Positions 11,771-22,185 of a DNA stretch of 64,000 nucleotides are shown one piece after another. Below the pieces are notes generated by a model, which saw only the letters and a program-made list of their open reading frames with translations, had not been told where the DNA came from and made no database searches. The stretch spans positions 11,988,995 to 12,052,994 of the forward strand of contig OX123186.2 of assembly GCA_944739405.2 (NCBI GenBank), read 5' to 3'. Numbering within the stretch: position 1 is the stretch's first letter; every line of letters starts with the position of its first letter. The stretch comes from Euclidia mi (lineage: Eukaryota > Arthropoda > Insecta > Lepidoptera > Erebidae). Position numbers and translations under genes: made by a program.

Positions 11771-11824
11771 AAAATAAAAATAATCAAGCTACAGTATTTT
11801 TAACGTAATCTGTAACACCTTGGT

Positions 11825-11884
11825 AAAAGGAGATAAGACTGCACGCATGGTCAGTACACCATGCGTGCAGTCTTATTTCCTTTT
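11825..11884. other. 60-nt hairpin, 26-bp stem with one mismatch
   Basis: 11825..11850 pairs with 11859..11884 around the 8-nt loop tcagtaca. It lies 29 bp outside inverted repeat B. It could be a foldback, a very small palindromic element or a hairpin precursor. Nothing in the sequence decides between these. Confidence 0.75.
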
Positions 11885-13114
11885 AGTGTTAGTATTCTCA
11901 CAGCGTACCCCGTCTTGTTTCATACACATATTGAGTATTCTTTTTACCCAAACACTCGAGTATTGGAACGACACTATGAGTTCTCGAACACCCGTGTGTT
12001 CTGCCGGCAATGGGCTAGTTAAGGCCGTAACGTACATACATTTATGGTAGGTTTGAAATAGATTTTTTAACCAATTATTGACTAGTGGAACTCATAGACG
12101 TCTTTCATCAATCTAAATATGACAATCTAAGGCATTTTCAGTTCAAAATGTAGCCAGTATGCTTTTCAGTAGTTTTTGTTACATACCAATAATTATTTTC
12201 ATGTATTAATTCAGTGGCTTAACCGTGAAGGAGTAACTGACGGACGTAATATAGCTGGCAGATAGGCATTCTCGTATGAGCAGGCATGTGTTAAGGTTTA
12301 CTTTGTCAAAAACATAAATAAGATTGGTAGTACTACAGTATACGGATAATACCTAAGTAGAGAGTACTGAAGCTGCGAATACAAAGAAAAGGCCAGGGCA
12401 ATCATCTTTGTGGTTATTGGAAACCAATATGAGAATAAAATACTCAGTACATCTTCGTGAGGTAAGCATTTTTGTATTGCGCTTTCGTTTTATCAATCTT
12501 TACATATAAATCAAATTGAAATGTCTGTCTGTGACTCCAAAATAATTACATTTTTAAGTTTCCATAAAAACTGAACCCTTATAGGATCACTTTGTTGTCC
12601 GTCCGTCCGTCTGTCAAGAGCCTTTTTCTCAGAAAGACTAAAACATCAAGGTCATCTAAAACATCAAGTTGAGGACTATCGTATTGTCATGTCATATCAT
12701 TCGTCATCATCGTATCATTATGTTATTAGGATGATTTTCTATAATACGAGACTCCACTGACTGCTAAACATTAGGTGGCACGGAGTCAATTTTAAAGGCA
12801 GAAAAATAACAAAGCTATGTTTCAAACCACATTATTTATGATAGAACACGTACAAAGTAGTTTAATTTCAAAAAGTTACGCTTAAGTAAACTTCTTCCAA
12901 TACTATCCATAAAAATTGCTACGCATTTTACACAGGAGGTATTAAACTTCAAGGCTTGCCGTCAATTTTATTTTGAACTAATTAATTTTCCAGCGTCTTC
13001 GCTTTGTATTATCAAGTTGGAGTGTAAATAGAGGCCACCTGCCTCGCCCGAGGCGATATTGCTTAACCATTCTGAACAGATTAATTATATTTGTTGTAGT
13101 CAAAATTCTTAACC
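11885..13114. other. no gene recognised; one short repeat fragment
   Basis: No coding signal. Around 12555..12640 a stretch with aaactgaacccttatagg followed by gtccgtccgtccgtctgtc matches the start of the repeat at 31255..31600. The rest is AT-rich and unassigned. Confidence 0.45.
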
Positions 13115-13455
13115 AGTCAAAAGTGCTATTGACTAGCAAAATCAGTCAAAAGTACTTTTGACTGTATGCTTTAGTCAATAATACTTTTGACTAAAATAAC
13201 AGTTAAAAGTACTTTTGCCCAATGGAGCTGGTTAAAAGTACTTTTGACTAACCTATCTACTTACTATGAAAAGTTCTGTCGCCCAATAAGCTAAATAGAC
13301 GTAAGTGGGTGCCCTGCATCGCAGGGCTCCCATTTTATCCGGGGCGGACCAGAACATTTCATAATAAGTAGATAGGTTAGTCAAAAGTACTTTTAAACAG
13401 CTCCATTGGGCAAAAGTACTTTTAATTGTTATTTTAGTCAAAAGTATTACCTACC
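13115..13455. repeat. inverted-repeat element with eight AAAAGTACTTTT-type palindromes
   Basis: Copies of a ~20-bp motif, best seen as agtcaaaagtacttttgact, start at 13115, 13144, 13173, 13201, 13230, 13379, 13409 and 13436, spaced 28-30 bp within each group. The core AAAAGTACTTTT is itself palindromic. Copies 3-5 lie in a left arm (about 13180..13279) that is inverted as a right arm (about 13349..13448). The 69-bp middle contains a gccctgc/gcagggc hairpin like those in repeat family K. It looks like a foldback MITE; the true ends are not fixed. Confidence 0.8.
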
Positions 13456-13857
13456 CGGTTGCTGCGTTGTCAGTTAGCTCATAAGATACATAACTGTTTA
13501 CGATAATTTGGATTGTGAACTCGATGGGCCATATTAAAAAAAAGCACTAAGTATAGATAGATACATTGACCATTCTAAAATTTATGAGAAGGACCCGTCT
13601 CTAAAGTTTGTTTGAAAAAGGCTTGAGGTGAAATAAATAAAAAGTTTCTTTAAAAGAAAAGGGCCTAAATCTGTGATAAAATCTGAAGTTATGTTTAGTT
13701 CTTATTTTGTTAAGTTTTATAGCTTTAAGCGTTAACGATACAGGATAAAAAAGAAAACCTTCATCTTAATCAATAACTACAGAATGAATATTAAGTATTA
13801 TAACATTTTAATCCATAATAAAACTTTTGAAGCCTTTTTTAGTGCGTACACACATAC

Positions 13858-14108
13858 TACCTTGTCTAGTGGATAGCGTATGCTGATCATCGGGTCCCGA
13901 GTTCAATTCCCGGGTCGAGCAAAAATGTTACGTAGTTTTTCTGAATTCTGAGTAGCAGCACGGAGTCTGGCAATGTACCCGTTATCGGCAATAGGCTCAC
14001 ACCCTATAGTTCCAACGGAGCTAAAACTCATAATTTGGCAAAATGTGGGTGTTAAACTACACCTTTGTCTACCCTTTTGCGGATACAGGCGTCTGTATAC
14101 AAAAAAAG
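13858..14108 (+). repeat. SINE family A copy
   Basis: The head (tctagtggatagcgtatgc), B box (gagttcaattcccg), body (caataggctcacaccc) and tail (cctttgtctacccttttgcg) follow the family order. The B box has changed (gttcaatt for gttcgatt). Confidence 0.75.
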
Positions 14109-14569
14109 ATACATACGCACTGTTAGCAGTACCAGTCTCCTTGACAAGATCACTACTACGTATCTGCTTGGGTCGAGATGAAATATCCGGCAGCTGAATG
14201 TTACCTTTTTTAATATAAATTGTAATTACCTGCAACAGAAAGAAATAAATCATTATAAAATTGCACAATTTGTTCTAGCGCGCATGTATATTTAACACGC
14301 TTTTATTAGCTTTGCTTGTATGTATGCAAAACTTTGAACGCGATTTTGACCGATTTTGAAACGTCGGATTAATTTTAAATTTTGCATATTATGGTTATGG
14401 TAATATTTTTATAAGTGCATTGTAAAATACGAGGTTATTCGTTAGCTATTTCATACTTCTTTTCGGCAGTGTGTATAGTTGTATACTGTATATAGTTGTA
14501 AAATGTTATGAACCTCTTATGTCACGTTTGTATGTAATCTTTATCAGAATTCAATTGGTATTTTAAACA
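14109..14569. other. no gene recognised
   Basis: AT-rich DNA without a coding or repeat signal I can name. Confidence 0.5.
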
Positions 14570-14760
14570 TTTCTGCTGTTGGAGTTTTCAAACCACCCAA
14601 AAGTCTCTGCCTTGGCCTAACGATTCTCATCCTAGAACAAGCACCGGTAGCGCACTTGTGTAACTACCAGAACGAGCGGTGCGGTCATCCACCCATCTAC
14701 ATAAGTGGAGACCCGTACAAGCTGGGCTTACCTTCGCCAATCTCTTACAAACAGCAAGTC
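14570..14760 (+). repeat. unclassified interspersed repeat, family F
   Basis: It shares ggagttttcaaaccacccaa, ggcctaacgattctcatcct and a downstream acaagcaccgg segment with 52590..52770, and more weakly with 36645..36835 and the reverse complements at 44460..44520 and 49635..49735. No tRNA head or protein motif is visible. Confidence 0.45.
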
Positions 14761-15396
14761 TAATTACGATAGTAATAAATTATAAATAATATAATCTAGT
14801 TATATTGCTATCGAGAGCAGACCTTTCACACTCGTTCACTCGCAGCAAAGTTTTCGAGCCACTACTAAGAATTTTCCTAAAGAAAACCAGATAGCCCTGT
14901 GCCCAAGCCTGTGGCTTCACTGAGATAAACTACAATCAACATATAATAAACTCAAACTTTAGCCGCTTGACTAACGTTTCACTATAATCAGTTTCAGAGA
15001 GAAGACCGCCTTCGAGTTGTAAAAAATAATTAAATTAACTATAAAATATCACCTCCAAAATTGAGAAAATATGCTTCGCGTACTATTCTCGGTAGCATTT
15101 ACATTGCCTATAAACAGCAACGCCGAATCCTTGCTTAACTTCCAGGTGTTGCTTTAAAGCCTTTATTTGTTAAAGCCTTCGTGAATCCACGAACTTTGTA
15201 CCAAATATTTACTTCCAAGGCTTTGTTGCCACTAATATAATAGTGTTTTGGTTTCGCATACGAATATTATGTATTTTAGATTGACAGGGTCTTAAGGCAT
15301 AAAACAGGACTTAGTTGTTGTAATAGACTTTTTAAGGCTTCGTTTACCTCTTTACGGTGGGAGTTTCCAAAAATCCTTTTTAGTGCTCTTCTATTA

Positions 15397-15548
15397 GGCC
15401 GACCTCATATTGGGCGATAGCGTTCCTCGAGCGTACGCACAGCGTGCGCTCGGGGTTCAATCTGTAGTATGAAGTGAACGCCGGGCGCACGCCGAACGGA
15501 TGCTGAGCGTACGCCCAAGGAACGCTCATGATCAATGTGAGGGAGGCC
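15397..15548. mobile_element. 152-bp MITE, TTA target duplication, GGCC ends
   Basis: TTA at 15394..15396 and again at 15549..15551 flank a 152-bp block that begins ggccgacctcatattgggcg and ends, reading inward from the right, ggcctccctcacattgatca. The terminal inverted repeats run about 40 bp with several mismatches and share gagcgt/agcgttcct and gcgtacgc. A 3-bp TTA duplication and GG-initial ends fit PIF/Harbinger-type transposons. It is non-coding and GC-richer than its surroundings. Confidence 0.7.
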
Positions 15549-15551
15549 TTA

Positions 15552-16873
15552 ATACTTCCTAAGGAACATACAAATCTAAACTTCAGGCAACCAATAGTTT
15601 CAACTATGCGTTGTCTGACATTTAGTCATTAACGACAGAATTTTATATAAGGCTAGAGGATGTCCACAGCTTCGCACGTACATTTTATTTTAATTTAAGC
15701 GTGTTTTCTGAGTGTTACGATCCCAAAGGAACATACGTACCAAACACTTCTTGCGCCCAAAAGTTTTGGCACGTCAATATCGCACGAAATTTAAATATAC
15801 AGATTGATGATCGATGATGGTGGTTTTTTTGTTATTTTCCGTTTAAGGACATTTTTACTTTGAAAACAATCATTAATCAACATGTAGGCCTATAAACGTT
15901 TTGGAGGAACCCTGATTTAATTATCTCTTAGGCGAATATATTTGAAGCCAATCAGTAGGAATTATATTTACAGTATACATAAGAAATTCGCAAAAATGTT
16001 GATTATTCAGTTTTTACTAAGTTACCCTGTAGTTGGTATATAATAGCGTAAGGTTTTAAGGTCATAATGTGACTCTTAAGAATATCAAATTTGTTTATAT
16101 ATTCTCCGTAGTAGTCTTCTTAGCGTAGCGACACACCTACTGAAATTTCCGCGACGAACCTGCTATCGGTCTAATTATTCGGTCGCCATGGAAAATCAAA
16201 CGCGCCGAACTGTCAGCATTATGTGATGACGGCGGCTAACATTCGTTCGCGTAACGTTCCGCGCTATATGACGCTCGACGTAAGGTTCAATGCCGCGCCA
16301 CACGCAACGTAATTACCGATAAGGTGTCAGAGGAGAGTTGAAAAACACTACGAGCGTATTCAACCAAAAGTTCCGCGCGGCACGGATGTGTTGTGATATT
16401 TAGGTTTCAAGCATCGCAATCGCATCCAAATATTATAACGGTCAAGTCCGCTCAGTGTTCGGTCGGATTTGCACTATACATTTCTTCTTTTTGATGTAAT
16501 GTTAATAAACTGGCCTGTACGTACATATTTTGTGCAGTTAGCTTATTTAATGTATCTCAGCTCTGTAGCCAGACATTTAAAAGGGTACTGACACCCCTTG
16601 TCACTGTCATGGATGTTAATGACAGCTGAGACCAAGAGGGTTGGCGACTTTGTGGGAACAAAAATTTTAATCGCTTGTTAACACTCGAGTGTGACTGCAT
16701 CGCTCCCAGAGTACAAGTTTGCAAGTATGTGTTTTTTAAGATAATAATATAGGTACTAACACAGATTGATTTCAAACTTGGCAAAGCCTGTGCTTTATTT
16801 AGTATCTAGCTAAATGATAGATGTACTTATATATACTTAAAACATACAAATTACTATAGATAAATTAATTCAT
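15552..16873. other. no gene recognised; unassigned GC-richer patch
   Basis: The segment 15652..15780 resembles the minus-strand 3' end of Helitron-like copies (ctagaggatgtccac; compare 52956). A moderately GC-rich stretch at 16110..16400, with many CpG, has no open frame or named repeat. No gene is supported. Confidence 0.4.
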
Positions 16874-17140
16874 TCCCACGTAATAGGGGGCGAGCCTAAT
16901 GCGGTTAAAGGGCACATCACCAGACTCCGGGCTGCTACCAAGTATTCGGAAAAACCCATTAACACTTTTGCCCGACCCGGGAGTTGAACCCGGGACCTCC
17001 GATCAGCAGTCGCATACGCTATCCACTGGACCACGGAGGCAGTCAGTATTACGTGGAACCTAACAATTCATGGCGAAATGTGGGTGTAATATTTACACCT
17101 CTGCCTACCCCTTCGGGTATACAGGCGTGGGACTAAAAAA
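16874..17140. repeat. SINE family A with inverted 5' half
   Basis: 16874..17046 is the 5' part of a family A SINE on the minus strand: ctgcctccgtggtccagtgg, B box gggttcaactcccg, ending at cctattacgtggg. 17049..17140 is the 3' part on the plus strand, beginning attacgtgg and ending cctaccccttcgggtataca and an A-rich run. The two parts meet in the order expected for one element whose 5' portion was inverted. The breakpoint falls in the same attacgtgg motif on both sides. A short direct repeat (tcattc) may flank the insertion. Confidence 0.8.
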
Positions 17141-17159
17141 AATAAAAAAAATCATTCAA

Positions 17160-17275
17160 TACAGAACAAAGGAACGTGCTCATCACACAAAGAGTTGTGC
17201 AGGGTAGAAATCGGACCCACGACATCCGGCTTGGAAGCCGGTCAAAAGCTACTAGACTTGGCTTGAGATCTTTCT
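17160..17275 (-). repeat. tRNA-Gly-like SINE head or tRNA pseudogene
   Basis: On the minus strand ccggcTTCCAAgccgg (17226..17241) forms a perfect 5-bp anticodon-like stem with a TCC triplet. A T-arm-like gtgggtccgatttctacc follows (17204..17221). The acceptor stem and CCA-side pairing are not convincing, and the sequence continues into non-tRNA DNA, so a working tRNA gene is unlikely. Confidence 0.4.
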
Positions 17276-17642
17276 TCCAATAGAGGTATATCCATAAAGT
17301 TATGTAAATAGTTATAATTATCTTTGACTTGAATGTTAATATATTAAAGTCTTAAAAATATGCAAAAGTCTGCATGAATTAACGAATGAACGTCAACTGA
17401 CAGCTACACAAAATAAACCAAATTCAAACTGACAACTCAAAACTGAAGAAAGTACATTTCTTTTGAATGTATTATGCTTATGAATATCAATACAAACAAA
17501 ACTAACGGTGAACCTTATGGTGCTGATAGACTTGAACATTTACTTATAGCAGAGCATTTTTAAATTTGTCAAGCTGAACAACGGACAGAGCCAAACATCG
17601 CACGATTTTCTAGCGAATGTTCTGAATGGGCAAAAATCAAAT

Positions 17643-17901
17643 AATATTCTACCACATACATACATACATAAAACAACATCTAGCCCTAAACTAAGCACAA
17701 GCAAGCAGCTTGTACTATGGGGACTAAACATTGGATATACCTTATTTGTTTTGTAAATACATACATGTTATACATAGACACACACAGACCAAGACAAACA
17801 TCCATGTTCACGCACACAATTGTTTGACTTGAGCGGGAATCGAACACGCGACCCTCGGCGTGGCAGTCGTGTACCTACACTCCTTCTCCACCACCGGGTC
17901 A
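17643..17901 (-). repeat. SINE family C copy
   Basis: Starts on the plus strand with aatattctaccacatacata, the 3' end in reverse. It runs through catctagccctaaactaagc, gacacacacagaccaagac and tgtttgacttgagcgggaat to the head (ccaccgggtc). The B box is nearly intact (gattcccgctcaagtc on the minus strand). Confidence 0.8.
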
Positions 17902-18203
17902 TTTTATGTCTTGTCGTTAGAATGCTCGCTAAAATTCTCTCCTTTTTCTGTAATGTAACATTCGCACGAATGCTCATTACAAGTGAATGCTCAAGTGTAC
18001 CAACACAACAACACATATACAGACGCGGAATAAAAGAGTCGGTGTTACTGTGTTGCGCAGTCATTTTACAGACAATTAATAATAGTTGACAGCCGCTTAA
18101 ACTTCTACATGACAGCTTCACATGTTGGTAAATTGTCAATGTCGACATAGTGTAACCTCAAAATTATTTTGATGTTAGATTGAAATGTTATTATTGCGTT
18201 ATT

Positions 18204-20540
18204 GAGCCATTCCGTAAAAAAAATAACGGAAAAAAAGTACTGTCACATAATTTTACAAACAGTTTACAAGACTATCTCATACTCTATCGAATAGATTTTT
18301 TTTATGTACAGTATAGATCATTATCTTTAAAAATATATATAATGGAATCAATTGTTGTTAATTTAACCGATTAAAAATTAAAAATAAGCAAAAGCAAAAT
18401 AGTACATTTTAGCGTGTCACACCGCCTGTCCCTAACTTTAACTATTCGAAATTCATGGTTTTTTTATACATACATCGGCGTTTCTTAGGAGCTTTTGTAG
18501 AATATTGCTTATTCTTACATAAAACATCAATTTTACTCATAAATCTTATTGTATTACGACAAAATTCATGAACTAAGTGATAATCAAATTAGCACCAAGG
18601 TGGACATTCCACTTTAGTCACTACTGTTTTATTTGATTTCAGTTTAAAAAAACTACCAAAACAAGTTATTTTATTATCATAGTGACAATATTGTAGTAGA
18701 TCAGCCATTTATTTTTAACCATCGTGCAGTTGTCACGCTGTAATCGGTGACGAAAGCCGTGTTTTTAACACATAGTCGAATAAGAAGTCCACTATAGTCA
18801 CAGCGATAACGTGATACCGGTAAGTTCTTAAAACATTATTTTATTTGCGAATTATGCCTAATGTATGTGTATGTCGTGAAATAATGATTTCCTCTAAAAG
18901 AACAAAGAATATTGAGTGTTGTCGTCATTATTACTAATAAGCGGAGTTCGTCACGTCTATTTAGTGTCGTGACATATTAGTGGAACTATAATTGTGACAA
19001 AATGGACACATAAGGCTAAGTTTACGTGGTGTATGTTTTACCGACAACAACTAAGATGGAGTTATGTGTTTCTGTTTAATTATATTAATCATAATAGATG
19101 GTCTATTTTTGACTATCTTAGTTAACTTTAACTATCGTTTTATTTACGGAACAGATTGGCTTACATTATTATAGGTATAACTCTTAAAACCATAAACATT
19201 TATTTTAAAAATAATAGTCAATTAGGATTTTCATTATTTTTGTATTTGTTTCCCTTTCAGAGTTACTACGTGAACTTATTAATAATGGGAATATTGGTGG
19301 ATATTGACAAAGTTTTATCTATAAAATGATCTTATAAAATGCTTTGATAATGGTGTTCAATGGCCTTGGGAAAAACCATTTTTATTTTGGCAAAATAGTG
19401 TTTTGTATGCAAAAAAGCAGTTGCTGCTGAAGGTTTACGATTGATACATTTCTCTTTAGCTATGAATAGACAAGATATTCAGGTTTTATTGAAATCGCCA
19501 TACATTTGGTGTAGGTACTTTTTGCAACTCTTGTCTTTACGATCAATATCCAACCGATGAATGCGAATTTTGCTACTCCTCGTTATAAATGTAAACTTTA
19601 CAAAATAAAGTTTATCTAAGAAAAACTAGTGTTTTATTTGAATTTGTTATATCATAAGTTGTGTTGTGACTAACAATTATTTTAATAATTTTGAAGAAAA
19701 GTTTACACAACTAAACTTAAAGTCGCAACGACAATTTGTTATTTTGATTAAGGCTTAGATTATTTTGTAAAGGAAAGCCTCTCCCCAGATTACTTATGCA
19801 AGGGATGGTCAGACACCCACGAGTCATCCACGGCAAAAGTATAGCTTAACCGGAAATCGGTCAATGCATAGCTCTAAAGTTAAAGCCTCTAAAGTTAAAA
19901 GTTTGTTAATGTTTGCTTTCTTTATTGATATTTTTTATTATTAAACTTGTTATGAACACCGCTTATGTTTCAATTTAGTCACAATGACATTTCCTACGAA
20001 GTCACTGTCACAATTTTATATTCCAAGTTTTAGGCTATAAAGTGGAATTTATTACTAGTAATGGTTTATTTTGGGATGAAATGTAACAGAATATGGTGCT
20101 GACTTTCATTTAAAATAATTTGAAGCATTTTCAAGGAGCCAAATTAACTACAAAGTTAAAAATATAAGACACACTAACCTAAAACTATATATATTTTAAT
20201 ATGTGATTTAAAGCTAGAAATAATATATTTCAAATAGGGTAAACGAAATTGATTTCAAAAAGAGTATATGTATTTTAACTAAATATCGTTAAGAATTTGT
20301 AAATTATAGTTAAAGTTGTAATAAAATATAATGTTAGTGACCGTTACTAAATGGACAGGTGCTTGTCATGGATCGTGTTTGAAAGCCCGTTTTTTTTAAA
20401 TTATATTTAGTTATAAACTACCTATATATTTTTCTTAAACTTTGATAAATGCCGCATCGATTCATAAACAAAACAAAAAAAAATTTAAAATTGTCCGTTT
20501 TGCCCCCATAGTAACGGTACAATTTTTCACGGAATGGCTC
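18204..20540. mobile_element. 2.3-kb non-coding element with short terminal inverted repeats
   Basis: GAGCCATTCCGT followed by AAAAA (18204..18220) is matched in reverse complement at 20529..20540 (tttttcACGGAATGGCTC). TATT flanks both sides, which would be a 4-bp target duplication. The interior is AT-rich with no coding frame. It has several scattered tagtcac/gtgac motifs and a subterminal cctgtcc/ggacagg inverted pair. The superfamily cannot be told from ends this short. The evidence is the ends alone. Confidence 0.45.
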
Positions 20541-20626
20541 TATTATGCAGTGCTGTCGGCGCTGTCGCTGAAAGTAATACTGACTGGATTATGTACCGCG
20601 ATTGCCGTGTAAGTATATTTAGACTG

Positions 20627-20740
20627 CACATTGGTGTAGTGGTTTAAGCGGTCGCGTCGCCGCTTGATACTGTGTCGAGTATTGTGTTCGATACACACAC
20701 GAGACAATATTTTTATATACCTACATATTTATATAAAATG
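20627..20740 (+). repeat. tRNA-like SINE head, family E
   Basis: Contains gtagtggtttaagcggtcgc (A-box-like) and tgttcgatac (B-box-like) with the same spacing as 1367..1510. Downstream is AT-rich and unassigned. Confidence 0.45.
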
Positions 20741-20974
20741 TAAGAATTGTACGTTGTTATAATAAATTACTTACTTACTACAGAACACTTTGTGTTATCT
20801 ATAAATTATTTTGTCGAGTGTAGGTGTGCATTGGTCCGTTAATTGTATGTTTGTAAAGTACCTACCTCGCGACACTGTCTTAAAAAAGAAAGAAAAATAA
20901 ACAGGTTGAACACAAGAGGGAAAGCTTTAATTTAGACCTCGATGGAAAAGACTAGTGTTATTCTGTCAAAATAA

Positions 20975-20976
20975 TA

Positions 20977-21008
<32 letters not shown>

Positions 21009-21230
21009 GGTGGTGCATAGGGTTCCCACCAAGAACTTAGGATCCCAAGCCAACCTCACCTGCAAGTGGTGCACCTGCCGATCAACGGACGAGGCTCTGG
21101 CAAACAAAATATCCCGATAAGCGGCAATAGGCTCGCCACCTATTACGTGGGATCAAAACACTGGCGAAAAATGGGCGTTTGATATGCCTCTGCCTACTCC
21201 TTCAGGGAAACAGGCGTGAGTCTATGTATA
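20975..21230 (+). repeat. AT and poly-T run, then SINE family A variant with a different head
   Basis: An (AT)n and poly-T tract (20975..21009) precedes ggtggtgcatagggttccc and a non-standard head. From about 21119 the sequence is the family A body (gcggcaataggctcgccacc) and tail (cctctgcctactccttcagg, aggcgtgagtctatgtata). The tail of this copy is closest to the RTE-like LINE 3' end. Confidence 0.6.
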
Positions 21231-22185
21231 TATTTTTTTATATTTATTGACTATGTCTATGTCTTGAATAAAAAAATAACTAGTAAAAATAAACACGTAC
21301 AAGTTTAAGAGTTGATATCATAATATAATTAACAAGTTCAATGACGTAATTATTATGTTGCTGCTACCTTGTTCATTTTTATATTTATTACTCCACTTTA
21401 TCACCAGATCTGTTTGAGAAATCCTATTCCCGGTATAATTGGATACCGTTAAACTTTGTATGCAATTCGACAACGCATTACACTCGATTATCATATAACA
21501 GATATTGGGCCCTTAGTGAGTGGGAACACAAAAGGAAATGCTTCTTTCTTTTCTTGCCTATTGGCCTGTGTTCCGTTTTTAATGATAACAGTCACAATCA
21601 TAGACAAAAAGTAATATAATAAATTGTTGATTTATAGACGGTTGGGCTTGAGGCTGTAGGTACTTACAGTAAAAGGCGTGTATTTCCTTCTTTTACTTAC
21701 TCAGAGGATACAAAATAAATGTATAATAAAACGTATACGGTGCATAATATTTTCATCTAGCTGAAAATTTCTAGTCAGAATATCCCATCAACTGTACAAC
21801 CTAAAAACCAAGCTCCAAAGTCCTTATCAACTTAATCGAAATCAACCGAAATCATATACTGGGTAGTTAACAGACACCGTTGGGTAGCCATACGATAGCG
21901 GGCTTAAATTTTCGGACAATATTCATCGTCCTAGATTTTGGCAAATCCGCTAACCGAGCTATGTTACGTATTTCGAAACATAACTGTTCAACTGAGTAAT
22001 TTGCTAAAGCGAGTAACGATTTTGATGAGAGTTTCCAAGTCAATCCGAATATGGTTAAATATTTTTTCATATTTTGTTCGAAAAACTGTCGATTGTCGCT
22101 TGCCCCTTACCGCTGAGAGCATGTTAAGCTGTCGGTTCCAGCAGCCATGAAGATCTTTGACAGATGATACGGGGACTCAGCACTT
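21231..22185. other. no gene recognised
   Basis: AT-rich DNA. The open stretches at 21867..22150 on both strands are short and overlap each other without motif support. Confidence 0.5.

Larger units (their letters stand above)
8079..11796. repeat. inverted repeat B: ~1.43-kb arms, 858-bp spacer
   Basis: The left arm 8079..9507 and right arm 10366..11796 are reverse complements with only scattered single-base differences by eye. Examples are aaaaatatgc against the complement of gcatatttct, and attaatgcctc-type changes near the outer SINE. Each arm carries, from outside in, a family C SINE, a 172-bp Helitron-like element and two R1-like LINE pieces. The spacer 9508..10365 holds a truncated LTR element. 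Outer junctions share tactgtagcttg; inner junctions share ccatt. Confidence 0.92.

Noticed and set aside
17226..17241. tRNA-Gly gene
   Set aside because: A perfect anticodon-like stem and TCC triplet are present, but the acceptor and D arms cannot be formed convincingly. More likely a SINE head or pseudogene.
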